Source of the DNA: Nocardioides soli
GTDB taxonomy: Bacteria; Actinomycetota; Actinomycetes; Propionibacteriales; Nocardioidaceae
DNA length: 64,000 nt
Direction: 5' to 3'
NCBI RefSeq assembly: GCF_014191495.1
Contig: NZ_JACHWR010000004.1
Span: forward strand, 62,001 to 126,000
Below are positions 41,504-49,168 of this stretch, in pieces. Within the stretch, counting starts at the first letter, position 1. Every line of letters starts with the position of its first letter. The position numbers and the translations under genes were made by a program. The notes beneath the pieces are model-generated. The model was not told the origin of the DNA, searched no databases, and saw only the letters and a list, made by a program, of their open reading frames with translations.

Positions 41504-43078
41504 CTACTGTTCCGGCCGCGGCAAGAACGTTCGAACCGTCTCAATCGTGTCGGCATCCTCGGGGCGCTTGTCATCGCGATACCGGACAACGCGCGCGAAC
41601 CGAAGGGCCGCCCCTCCGGAGTACCGAGTCGAACTCTGCACGCCGTCGAACGCGATCTCAACGACCTGCTGTGGCCGGACATAGACGACGTGCCCCTCGC
41701 GATGCGTCTCAAGCTCGAGGAACGTCTTGGTCTGCCACGCCAGCATGTCGTCAGTCATTCCCTTGAAGGTCTTCCCGACCGGCACCCATCCTGTTGGTAT
41801 ATTCGTTCTCTCCAACGTCTTGCCGAGCATCACCAGCTCGCCGGTGGCCGGGTCGCGGGCGCCGAGGTGGATGTTGGAGAGCCAGCCCCGGCGGCGGCCC
41901 GAGCCCCACTCGACCGCGAGCACGACGAGGTCGAGGGTGTGCACGGGCTTGACCTTGACCCACGCGGCGCCGCGCCGGCCGGCGTCGTACGGCGCTGACA
42001 GCGACTTCACGACGACGCCCTCGTGGCCGGAGCCGATGGTGTCGCCGAGGAAGGCCTCCGCCTCGTCGGGGGAGGCGGTCACCAGCCGCGGCACCCGGTG
42101 CGCCTGCGGCACCAGCCGCTCCAGGGCGGCCGCGCGCTCGGTGGCGGGGGAGTCGAGGAGGTCCTGGCCGTCGAGGTGCAGCACGTCGAAGAAGTACGGC
42201 GTGACGACGACCCCGTCGGCCATCGCGGTGCGCGACGCGGTCTCCTGGAACGGCCGAGGTCGGCCGGTGTCGTCGAGCGCGAGCGCCTCGCCGTCGAGCA
42301 CGAACGTCGTGGCCGGCAGTGAGCGGGCGACCGCGACCACCTCGGGCAGCCGGGCGGTGATGTCGTCGAGCGAGCGGGTCGCGACCACGACGTCGTCGCC
42401 GTGCCGGTGCACCTGGATCCGGATGCCGTCGAGCTTCACGTCCACCGCCACCGGGTCGCCCGCGCCTGCCTTGACCAGGGCCTCGGCCACCGAGGGCGCC
42501 GACGAGGCGAGCATCGGCAGCACCGGGCGACCGACCTCCAGCCCGACGGCCGCCAGGGCGTCGGGGCCCGCGAACGCGGCCCGTGCGACGGCCACGGTCG
42601 AGCCGCCGAGCATGGCGGCCCGGCGCACCGTGGCGAGGGGTACGCCGGCAGCGGCCGCCAGGCCCTCCTGCACCAGCGAGTCGAGCGCCCCCTGCCGCAC
42701 CTCGCCGGTGACGACGCCGCGCAGCCAGGCCTGCTCCGCCTCGGTCGCGCGCCCGAACAGCCGGGTCACCGCGGCCGACCGGGCGGCCTGGGACCCCGCG
42801 CCCGCCAGCGCCGCGATCTCGTCGAACGCCGCGTGCACGTCGGCCACCGTCAGCGTGGCCGCCGAGGCCGGGTCGGGCAGCGCGGAGAGGCCGCGCCAGC
42901 CCAGGCCGGTGCGCCGCTGGCGCAGCGCCCCGCCGACGTACGCCGTCACCGTCTCGAGCGACCCCTGCGACTCGGCCGCGGCGCGCGCGAGCAGCTCCGC
43001 GATCGCGGCGACCTTGGCCTTGCGCGACCGGGTCGCGGCGACGGCCGCGGAGGTGGCGACGACGTCGGCGAGCAGCAT
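41504..43078 (-). CDS. lig: ATP-dependent DNA ligase, chimeric (C-terminus supplied by the integrated element)
   Basis: A 524-aa ligase of the mycobacterial LigB type that seals nicks using ATP. The chromosomal part has the nucleotidyl-binding motif VDVKLDGIRIQVH (catalytic Lys in KLDG), FVLDGEAL, EGVVVKSL (motif IV) and WVKVKP (motif V). After VMLGKT at the attR core the sequence continues into element DNA: LERTNIPTGWVPVGKT, then FKGMTDDMLAWQTKTF through motif VI (VVRYRDDK) to the stop. Compared with the rebuilt native gene this gives a 16-residue insertion and a substituted 3' end of about 88 codons. The frame is kept, so a full ligase is probably made; its activity is untested. Confidence 0.95.
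   Translation of the reverse strand: MLLADVVATSAAVAATRSRKAKVAAIAELLARAAAESQGSLETVTAYVGGALRQRRTGLGWRGLSALPDPASAATLTVADVHAAFDEIAALAGAGSQAARSAAVTRLFGRATEAEQAWLRGVVTGEVRQGALDSLVQEGLAAAAGVPLATVRRAAMLGGSTVAVARAAFAGPDALAAVGLEVGRPVLPMLASSAPSVAEALVKAGAGDPVAVDVKLDGIRIQVHRHGDDVVVATRSLDDITARLPEVVAVARSLPATTFVLDGEALALDDTGRPRPFQETASRTAMADGVVVTPYFFDVLHLDGQDLLDSPATERAAALERLVPQAHRVPRLVTASPDEAEAFLGDTIGSGHEGVVVKSLSAPYDAGRRGAAWVKVKPVHTLDLVVLAVEWGSGRRRGWLSNIHLGARDPATGELVMLGKTLERTNIPTGWVPVGKTFKGMTDDMLAWQTKTFLELETHREGHVVYVRPQQVVEIAFDGVQSSTRYSGGAALRFARVVRYRDDKRPEDADTIETVRTFLPRPEQ
41790..41845 (+). other. attR, right attachment site of the integrated element
   Basis: Element GGTATATTCGTTCTCTCC meets chromosomal GCCGAGCATCACCAGCTCG at the core AACGTCTT (41814-41821; probable crossover GT at 41817-41818). 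Both sides are translated on the minus strand as part of the ligase, so the att site itself encodes part of the 16-residue insertion. Confidence 0.88.
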
Positions 43079-43138
43079 GCGTCCATTGAAGCCGACGGCG
43101 CCGACAGCGCTGGGCCGTCGACTCCTAGGGTGGGGCCC

Positions 43139-44164
43139 GTGGGTCGCAAGCAGTGGCTGCTGGTCGAGGCCGAGCGCCGGTGGGACGCGGTGCGGCTGCG
43201 CCGCAAGGCGGGGCGGACCCCGGAGAGCTTCCGGATCGACGCCTACCTCGGCCACGGCGGGCCGGAGGGGGTCGTGGTCCGCGGCCGGGTGCTCGACAAC
43301 CCGCCGCCCACACCGGCGATGGCGGGCGAGGGCCTGGGGGCGGCGCTGCGCCGGAGCCTGGGCCAGTTCGTGACCGACGAGCTGCCCGGCGTACCGCTGC
43401 GGGTCACGGTGGGCGACGCCACCGCCGAGGTCGCCACCGACCACGAGGGCTACTTCCGCGTCGAGCTGCGGCCGAGCCGGCTGGACAGCCCCTGGCACGA
43501 CGGCACGATCGAGCTCGCGGGCGACTACCGCGGCCTGACCGAGCACCGGGTGCCGGTGCGGGTCCGGGTGCCCGGCCCGGACGCCCGCTTCGGCGTCGTC
43601 AGCGACGTCGACGACACGATCCTCGAGACCGGCGTGCAGCGGGTGGGCCTGATGCTGCGCCAGACCTTCACCGGCTCGGCGCTCACCCGGACGCCGTTCC
43701 CGGGTGCCGCCGAGCTCTACCAGGACCTCGCGGCCACCGAGGACGGCCAGGGCAACCCGGTCTTCTACGTCTCGTCGAGTCCGTGGAATCTGCACGAGTT
43801 CCTGGTCGGCTTCCTCCGGCACCGCGACTTCCCGCTCGGGCCGGTGCTGCTGCGCGACCTGATCGGGAGCCACCAGGGCCGGGCCCGCAAGCACGAGCGG
43901 ATCGAGGAGGTGCTGCGGCTGCACCCGCAGCTGCGGTTCGTGCTGATCGGCGACTCCGGCGAGCGGGACCCGCAGGTGTACGCCGACATCGTGCGCGCCC
44001 ACCCGGGCCGGGTGCTCGCGGTCTACATCCGCGAGGTGCGGCTCGATCCCGGCGACGGCCGGGTCGAGCAGGTCACCGACGGGTGGGACGCCGACGTGCC
44101 GTTCGTGCTGGCCGCCGACAGCGGTGCCGTGCGCGAGCATGCCCGCGGGATCGGCCTGCTGTGA
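43139..44164 (+). CDS. App1-like phosphatidate phosphatase domain protein
   Basis: A 341-aa protein of the App1/DUF2183 family. The HAD-like motif VVSDVDDTILET, with the catalytic DxDxT, lies near residue 158, and VFYVSSSPWNLHEFL and FVLIGDSGERDP supply further conserved blocks. Yeast App1 dephosphorylates phosphatidic acid; bacterial members are poorly known. The N-terminal 150 residues carry a beta-rich domain. GTG 43139 is the start, divergent from the ligase gene with 60 bp between. Its stop overlaps the exonuclease start (GTGA), so the two are coupled. Confidence 0.87.
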   Translation: MGRKQWLLVEAERRWDAVRLRRKAGRTPESFRIDAYLGHGGPEGVVVRGRVLDNPPPTPAMAGEGLGAALRRSLGQFVTDELPGVPLRVTVGDATAEVATDHEGYFRVELRPSRLDSPWHDGTIELAGDYRGLTEHRVPVRVRVPGPDARFGVVSDVDDTILETGVQRVGLMLRQTFTGSALTRTPFPGAAELYQDLAATEDGQGNPVFYVSSSPWNLHEFLVGFLRHRDFPLGPVLLRDLIGSHQGRARKHERIEEVLRLHPQLRFVLIGDSGERDPQVYADIVRAHPGRVLAVYIREVRLDPGDGRVEQVTDGWDADVPFVLAADSGAVREHARGIGLL

Positions 44165-45126
44165 CCCTCGAGCCCCGTCTGCTGCTCGCCGTGGACGCCC
44201 CGTCGCTGCTCCATCGCAACCACCACGCCCGCGCGGAGTCCGGGCTGCGGGATCTCGGCGACCGCCCGGCGTGGGCCCTGCACGGCATGGTGCGTCAGAT
44301 CCTCGAGGCGATCGACCAGTTCGCGCCGGATGCCGTGCTCTTCGGGCTCGACGACCGGGAGTCCTCGGTCCGCGCGGCCGCCTACCCGGCGTACAAGGCG
44401 GGTCGCGCCGAGAAGGACCCCGAGCTCGTCGACCAGCTCGGACGCGCGCAATCCCTGCTCGACGCCCTCGGCCTGCGCGCCGTGCAGCCACCGGGGCTGG
44501 AGGCGGACGACGTCAGCGCGTCGGCCGCGGCGTGGGCCGAGCGGGAGGGCTGGCGCTGCGTCATCGTCACCTCCGACCGCGACGCCTTCGCCCACATCAG
44601 CGAGCGCACCCAGGTACTGCGCCTGATCAACGGCGGCATCTCCGGGTCGCCGCTGCTGAACCCGGCCCGGCTGCGAACCCTCTACGGCGTCGCGGCGGAG
44701 CACTACCTCGAGTACGCCGCGCTCCGCGGCGACGCCAGCGACAACCTGCCGGGCGTGCCGGGGATCGGCGAGAAGACCGCACCGATCCTGCTGTCCCAGA
44801 TGGGCTCGATGCGGGCGGTGTGGGCCGACATCGACCACTGCGACGGCGCCAACCTGGTGGCCACGATCGACTCCTACTGCGAGGAGACGGGCCGGCGTCG
44901 CATCGGCTCGGCGCTGCTGAAGCGTCTCGCCCCTCGGCAGGCGCGGGAACGGTTCGAGTTCAACCTCGCGATGATGACCGGCCGCACCGACGTCGATCTC
45001 GGCCTCACCCCCGAGACCGCGGGCACCCCCGGTCTGCTCCCGCTCGACCCCGGCCGGGTCTCGCGCGTGATCGGATACCTCGGCGTGCCCGCGACGACGC
45101 AGCTCGCGCTGCGCGTGCTCACGTGA
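44161..45126 (+). CDS. 5'-3' exonuclease (FEN/PolA N-terminal domain type)
   Basis: A 321-aa stand-alone flap/5' nuclease. Metal-binding acidic residues are visible in LLLAVDAPSLLHRN, LFGLDDRESSVRAAAYPAYK, GLEADDVSASAAA and IVTSDRDAF, and the helix-hairpin-helix GDASDNLPGVPGIGEKTA binds DNA. It resembles the 5' nuclease domain of DNA polymerase I and could act in flap or primer removal. It starts at GTG 44161, overlapping the App1-like gene. The neighbourhood with a DNA ligase suggests a repair module. Confidence 0.92.
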   Translation: MTLEPRLLLAVDAPSLLHRNHHARAESGLRDLGDRPAWALHGMVRQILEAIDQFAPDAVLFGLDDRESSVRAAAYPAYKAGRAEKDPELVDQLGRAQSLLDALGLRAVQPPGLEADDVSASAAAWAEREGWRCVIVTSDRDAFAHISERTQVLRLINGGISGSPLLNPARLRTLYGVAAEHYLEYAALRGDASDNLPGVPGIGEKTAPILLSQMGSMRAVWADIDHCDGANLVATIDSYCEETGRRRIGSALLKRLAPRQARERFEFNLAMMTGRTDVDLGLTPETAGTPGLLPLDPGRVSRVIGYLGVPATTQLALRVLT

Positions 45127-45153
45127 TCGACACGGTACGGCGGGCCGGTGGCC

Positions 45154-46023
45154 CTACCGCTCCTTCGACACGATCTCCCGCACCGCCGGCGCCACCTCGG
45201 CGGCCAGCCGCTCGGTGGTCGCGAGGTCGTCGCCGCCGACGATGAAGCCGCTGATGCCGTGGGTGAGCGCGAGGTCGGCGAGCTGCTCCGCCCAGTCCGC
45301 GGACGACGCCGGGCCGGCGTCCATGAAGTTCAGCAGCCGGCGTACGTCGCGGGGTGCGCGGCCGGCTGCGACCGCGGCGTCGTCGATGCGGGCGTTGAGC
45401 CCCGGTAGGGAGTCGGCGCCGTCGGGGAGGTAGCTCATGCTCGGCAGCCAGCCGTCGGCGACGGCGCCGGTGAGCTCGAGCATCTTCGGCTTGTAGGCGC
45501 CGACCCAGATGCCGATCTCGTGCGCCGGCCGTGGTCCGCGCTTCGCGCCGTCGACGGTGTAGAACTCGCCGCGGTGGTGCACGCCGCCCTTGGTGTCGGT
45601 GTCCCAGACCTCGCGGATCACCCCGATGCCCTCACGCAGCGCCCGCACGCCCTCGGCGGGGGTGAGCCGGCGGCCGCCCATCGCTTCGATGCCGTCCCAG
45701 AAGGCGCCGGAACCCAGGCCGAGCTCGAGCCGGCCGCCGCTGAGCACGTCGAGCGACGCGGCCGCCCGCGCGAGCAGCGCCGGTGGGCGGAGCGGGAGGT
45801 TGAGCACGTTGCCGGCCAGGTGAATGCGCTCGGTGCGCGCCGCGGCGTACGCCAGCAGGGTCCAGGTGTCGAGGAAGGCCGACTGGTAGGGGTGGTCCTG
45901 GAAGGTCACCAGGTCGAGCCCGGCCCGGTCGGCCGCCACGGCCAGGTCGAGCACGTGGCCGGCGCCCTGGGCCGACGGCGTCACGAAGGTGCCGAACAGC
46001 AGGTCGTGTCCGTAGTCAGTCAT
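45154..46023 (-). CDS. LLM-class flavin-dependent oxidoreductase
   Basis: A 289-aa TIM-barrel flavoprotein of the luciferase-like monooxygenase superfamily. Typical segments are LDLAVAADRAGLDLVTFQDH, ARTERIHLAGNVLNLPLRPP, ASLDVLSGGRLELGLGSG and IWVGAYKPKMLEL. It may use FMNH2 or F420; the substrate is unknown. The start overlaps the preceding FAD-oxidase fusion gene by eight bases, so both are one operon under the divergent MarR regulator. Confidence 0.9.
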   Translation of the reverse strand: MTDYGHDLLFGTFVTPSAQGAGHVLDLAVAADRAGLDLVTFQDHPYQSAFLDTWTLLAYAAARTERIHLAGNVLNLPLRPPALLARAAASLDVLSGGRLELGLGSGAFWDGIEAMGGRRLTPAEGVRALREGIGVIREVWDTDTKGGVHHRGEFYTVDGAKRGPRPAHEIGIWVGAYKPKMLELTGAVADGWLPSMSYLPDGADSLPGLNARIDDAAVAAGRAPRDVRRLLNFMDAGPASSADWAEQLADLALTHGISGFIVGGDDLATTERLAAEVAPAVREIVSKER

Positions 46024-47737
46024 GGGGTCCCTCCTGAGGGTCGATGTTGAAGTTGTCCCGGAAGAGGTTCTCCGGGTCGTAGCGCCGCTTGATCTCGCGC
46101 AGTCGCGCGAGGGTCGGCGGCGGGAAGGCGTCGTGCAGCCGCTCCGGCCGAGGGTCGGTCTCGAAGCTCAGGTAGAGGCCGTCGAAGTGCGGCGCGAGCG
46201 CGTCCCAGGCCGCGTCCAGCCCGGTCCGGTCGGCGCCCATCGCGGTGACCTGGAAGTCCGGCGTGCGGTGGGCGAACGCGGTGGCATCGGCGGGTACGTC
46301 GGCGATCGCGCCGCCCATCGTGCGCAGCTGGAAGAAGTGGACGAGCCCGGTGTCCAGCAGCGCGGCCGTGTCGGCGGCGAGCTCCGGCGTCAGGCGGGGT
46401 GCGTACGCCGACCGGGTAACCGGCTCGCCGTACCCCCGGTGGCCCTCGGGCCCGACGTCGGCGGCGATCGCCATCACGTCGGCGTAGCGGGCCAGCACCA
46501 CCTGTTGCCGGGCGAGCGCGCCGATCTCCGCGAACGGCGTGAGCCGCTCGATCACGACCTCGGGGTCCGCCGACTCGACCATGCCGTAGAGCTGGAGCAC
46601 GGCCTGGTCGCGCTGCGGGCGGCCGGTGACCAGGAAGACGGTGGTGTCCCGGGGCGCACCGCTGGCCACCTCGCCGAAGCGACGGAGACCGTCCGCGAGG
46701 TCGGACACGACCACGACCAGCTGGGCCCAGCCGACCAGGTCGACCTCGCTCGCCTCGAACTCGAACGCGGTGACGATGCCGAGGTTCGCCCCGGCGCCGC
46801 GGACCGCCCAGAAGAGGTCCGGACGCTCCTCCCGCGACGCGCGGACCCGGCTGCCGTCGGCCAGCACCAGCTCCACCGCGCGCAGCTGGTCGATGGTCAG
46901 GCCGTGCTTGCGGGAGAGGAAGCCGATCCCGCCGGCCGTCGCGAGCCCGCCGACCCCGACACCGCCGTAGTCGCCCGAGCCGATCGCCCAGCCGTGGCCG
47001 TCCAGGACCGCCGCGACGTCCTTCCAGCGGGCGCCGGGCCCGATCCGCACCAGGTGGTGCTCCTCGTCGATCACCTCGACCTCGTCGAGCGCGCCGACGT
47101 CGACGACCAGCCCGCCGTCGTTGGTCGACCGACCGCTCACGCCGTGGCCGCCGCTGCGCACGCCGAGCGGCAGGTCGCGATGGCCGCGCGCGAACGCCAC
47201 GGCGTGCGCGACCTCCGTCGCCGAGCGCGGCCGGAGCACGAGGCCGGGGGAGCCGCCGCGCAGGTACGTCGAGCTCGCGCCGCGGTACGCCGGGTCGCCC
47301 GGCTCGACCGCGGTCGCCGCGAGCGAGGCGGGCAGGTCGTCGTACGCGATGCCCGGGCGGCGGTGCGCCAGGCGGCGCTCGCGCCGGGCGGCGTGGACCG
47401 CGGGCGCGTGGCCGTCGACGTCGTCGGTCGAGCGGGCCGGCAGGCGCACGAATGCGGGATCGGCCACCAGCACCCGGCCGCCGCTGAGCGCCTCGGCGCT
47501 GGCGAGCGCCTTCGCCGCGACCGCGGGCAGTGGGGAGCCGGGCCGGCCGGTCGCGATCCGGATCCGCTCGGTGCGCCCGGCGAGCCAGACGGCGGTGGTC
47601 CACGGGTCGAGCAAGGCGTCCTCTCCGGTGAGCACCACCAGATCGAGGTCCGTGGCCTCGGCATGCCGGGTCAGGGCGGTCAGCTCGTCGAGCGAGAGCT
47701 CGCCGAGGGTCAGCTCGATGGCGACCTCGTTCGTCAT
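46016..47737 (-). CDS. Fusion of a truncated luciferase-like domain and a BBE-type FAD-linked oxidoreductase
   Basis: A 573-aa protein. Residues 1-95 match the beginning of a luciferase-like barrel (LTRHAEATDLDLVVLTGED, GRTERIRIATGRPGSPLP, AEALSGGRVLVAD) but the rest of the barrel is missing. From about 140 a PCMH-type FAD domain follows, with LPLGVRSGGHGVSGRSTNDG, where the His is the probable covalent FAD site, and GSGDYGGVGVGGLATAGGIGF (quoted in part). The C-terminus has the berberine-bridge-enzyme segment PENLFRDNFNI. It is likely an oxidase or dehydrogenase that interacts with the LLM protein encoded next. Confidence 0.87.
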   Translation of the reverse strand: MTNEVAIELTLGELSLDELTALTRHAEATDLDLVVLTGEDALLDPWTTAVWLAGRTERIRIATGRPGSPLPAVAAKALASAEALSGGRVLVADPAFVRLPARSTDDVDGHAPAVHAARRERRLAHRRPGIAYDDLPASLAATAVEPGDPAYRGASSTYLRGGSPGLVLRPRSATEVAHAVAFARGHRDLPLGVRSGGHGVSGRSTNDGGLVVDVGALDEVEVIDEEHHLVRIGPGARWKDVAAVLDGHGWAIGSGDYGGVGVGGLATAGGIGFLSRKHGLTIDQLRAVELVLADGSRVRASREERPDLFWAVRGAGANLGIVTAFEFEASEVDLVGWAQLVVVVSDLADGLRRFGEVASGAPRDTTVFLVTGRPQRDQAVLQLYGMVESADPEVVIERLTPFAEIGALARQQVVLARYADVMAIAADVGPEGHRGYGEPVTRSAYAPRLTPELAADTAALLDTGLVHFFQLRTMGGAIADVPADATAFAHRTPDFQVTAMGADRTGLDAAWDALAPHFDGLYLSFETDPRPERLHDAFPPPTLARLREIKRRYDPENLFRDNFNIDPQEGPHD

Positions 47738-47766
47738 CCCGAGTTCTCCCTCTACCGTTGTCGCGA

Positions 47767-47793
47767 CAGATCGTATGTGCCACAGACGATCTG
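47767..47793. promoter_or_regulatory. Operator candidate for the MarR regulator
   Basis: CAGATCGT (47767-47774) is exactly inverted as ACGATCTG (47786-47793) in the 86-bp gap between the divergent fusion-oxidase and MarR genes. GTTGT and ACAAC further out add symmetry. This is the expected place for an autoregulated MarR site. Confidence 0.65.
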
Positions 47794-47823
47794 CTGAACA
47801 ACAGTAGCGGGTACGATGTTCCC

Positions 47824-48321
47824 GTGACCGAGCCGCACGACTCCCATCGCGGGACCGAACCCGCCGAGGACCTCGGCTGGGCCCTCGGCTCGCTGCTGCG
47901 CAGCTACCGCGAGCGGATCGGCCCCCTGCTCGAGGACGTGCCCCACGGCCCGCGGGGCTATCAGACCCTCTGCGAGGTGATCCGCGGCGAGCAGCCCAGC
48001 CAGCTCGCCCTCGCCACCCATCTCGGCATCGACCGCACCGTGATGACCTACCTGATCGACGGCCTGGTGGAGGCCGGCCTCGTCGAGCGCCGGCAGAACC
48101 CCGCCGACCGTCGACAGCGGCAGGTGGTCGCCACCGCGCGCGGCCGTCGGCTGGTCGCGCGCACGTGCGGCCGGGTGGCTGCGGCGGAGGAGGAGGTGCT
48201 CGGTGGGCTCGAGCCGGGGGAGCGCGACGTACTCCGCCGGCTGCTCGCCAAGGCCGCCCTCGTCGACGGCCGGACCAGCCACGACCCCGACGCGTGCGCG
48301 GTCGTGACCGAGGACGGGTGA
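47824..48321 (+). CDS. MarR-family transcriptional regulator
   Basis: A 165-aa winged-helix regulator with QLALATHLGIDRTVMTYLID, GLVERRQNPADRRQRQVVA and ARGRRLVARTC, the recognition helix, wing and following helix of MarR. GTG 47824 is chosen; it precedes the conserved N-terminal helix. It is divergent from the FAD-oxidase/LLM operon and probably represses it until a phenolic or other small ligand binds. Confidence 0.92.
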   Translation: MTEPHDSHRGTEPAEDLGWALGSLLRSYRERIGPLLEDVPHGPRGYQTLCEVIRGEQPSQLALATHLGIDRTVMTYLIDGLVEAGLVERRQNPADRRQRQVVATARGRRLVARTCGRVAAAEEEVLGGLEPGERDVLRRLLAKAALVDGRTSHDPDACAVVTEDG

Positions 48322-48328
48322 GCCGGGC

Positions 48329-49114
48329 TCACCACCCCGGCGGCAGGCTCGTGAAGTCCGGCTCGCGGCCCTCGGCGAACGCGGTGAGCGCCTCGAGGTT
48401 GGCCGGGCCGCCCATCAGCTCGGCGAACGCCGCGTTCTCGCGCTGCCGCGCGGCGTCGATGCCCGCGCGCAGCGGCTCGGTCATGGTCCGCTTCACCGCG
48501 ACCAGCGACGAGATCGGGCGGGCGGCCAGCACCTCGGCGTGTCGGCGCGCCTCCGGCAGCAGGTCGTCGGGCTCGCAGACCCGCCAGACCAGCCCCATCT
48601 CGAGCGCCTCCGCGGCGGTGATCCACTCCGCCGAGAGCAGCGCCCACGCGGCGTCCTGGCGCCCGACCAGCCGGGGGAGCAGGTACGACGAGGCCGCCTC
48701 GGGCGCGACGCCCAGGCTGGTGAACGGACACTTCAGCCGGGCGGTCGTCGACATGAACGCGAGGTCGGCGAAGCCGAGGACGGTCGCGCCGATGCCCAGC
48801 CCGACGCCGTTGACGGCGCACACCAACGGCTTGGGGAGGTCGACGAGCGCGTCGAGCAGCCCGACGAACCCGTGCCGGCCCGGCACGAACCCGGGATCGG
48901 TCGCCCGCGCGTGCATCTCGAGCAGATCGGTGCCGGCGCTGAACGCCCGGCCGTTGCCGGTCAACAGCACCACCGCGACGCCCGGATCGTCGGCCGCGGC
49001 GCGCAGCGCGTCGGTCGTCGCGTCGTACAGCGCCTCGTTGAAGGCGTTGAGCGCGTCGGGGCGGTCGAGGGTGAGCGTGCGGACCCGGTTGCGGTCCTCG
49101 ATCAGCAGCGACAT
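48329..49114 (-). CDS. Enoyl-CoA hydratase/isomerase family protein
   Basis: A 261-aa crotonase. Signature segments are VRTLTLDRPDALNAFNEAL, GNGRAFSAGTDLLEM and CAVNGVGLGIGATVLGFADL, which form the oxyanion hole and CoA site. The residue pattern after the second motif (ARLKCPFTSLGVAPEAAS) has a Glu in a position used by isomerases and hydratases. It converges on the MarR gene, seven bases apart, and is divergent from the glycosylase gene. The substrate is not defined. Confidence 0.92.
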   Translation of the reverse strand: MSLLIEDRNRVRTLTLDRPDALNAFNEALYDATTDALRAAADDPGVAVVLLTGNGRAFSAGTDLLEMHARATDPGFVPGRHGFVGLLDALVDLPKPLVCAVNGVGLGIGATVLGFADLAFMSTTARLKCPFTSLGVAPEAASSYLLPRLVGRQDAAWALLSAEWITAAEALEMGLVWRVCEPDDLLPEARRHAEVLAARPISSLVAVKRTMTEPLRAGIDAARQRENAAFAELMGGPANLEALTAFAEGREPDFTSLPPGW

Positions 49115-49168
49115 GGGACGAGAATAGAACGTGTTCCAGTGTCGGGGTGCCGGGCTATCCTCACCGGC

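Larger units (their letters stand above)
28726..41817. mobile_element. 13.1 kb integrated element (phage-satellite or reduced prophage) in a DNA ligase gene
   Basis: Bounded by identical AACGTCTT cores, 13,091 bp apart. The interior has visibly lower GC and freer codon use than its flanks. It carries a serine integrase at one end, HTH regulators, a tail tape measure gene, small unknown genes, a leftward RHH operon, and a foreign ligase 3' end at the other end. No terminase, portal, capsid, tail tube, lysis or conjugation genes are recognisable. Confidence 0.93.

Noticed and set aside
41751..41963. 70-aa minus-strand ORF across attR
   Set aside because: It is a shifted frame of the ligase; the ligase frame continues uninterrupted through the junction.
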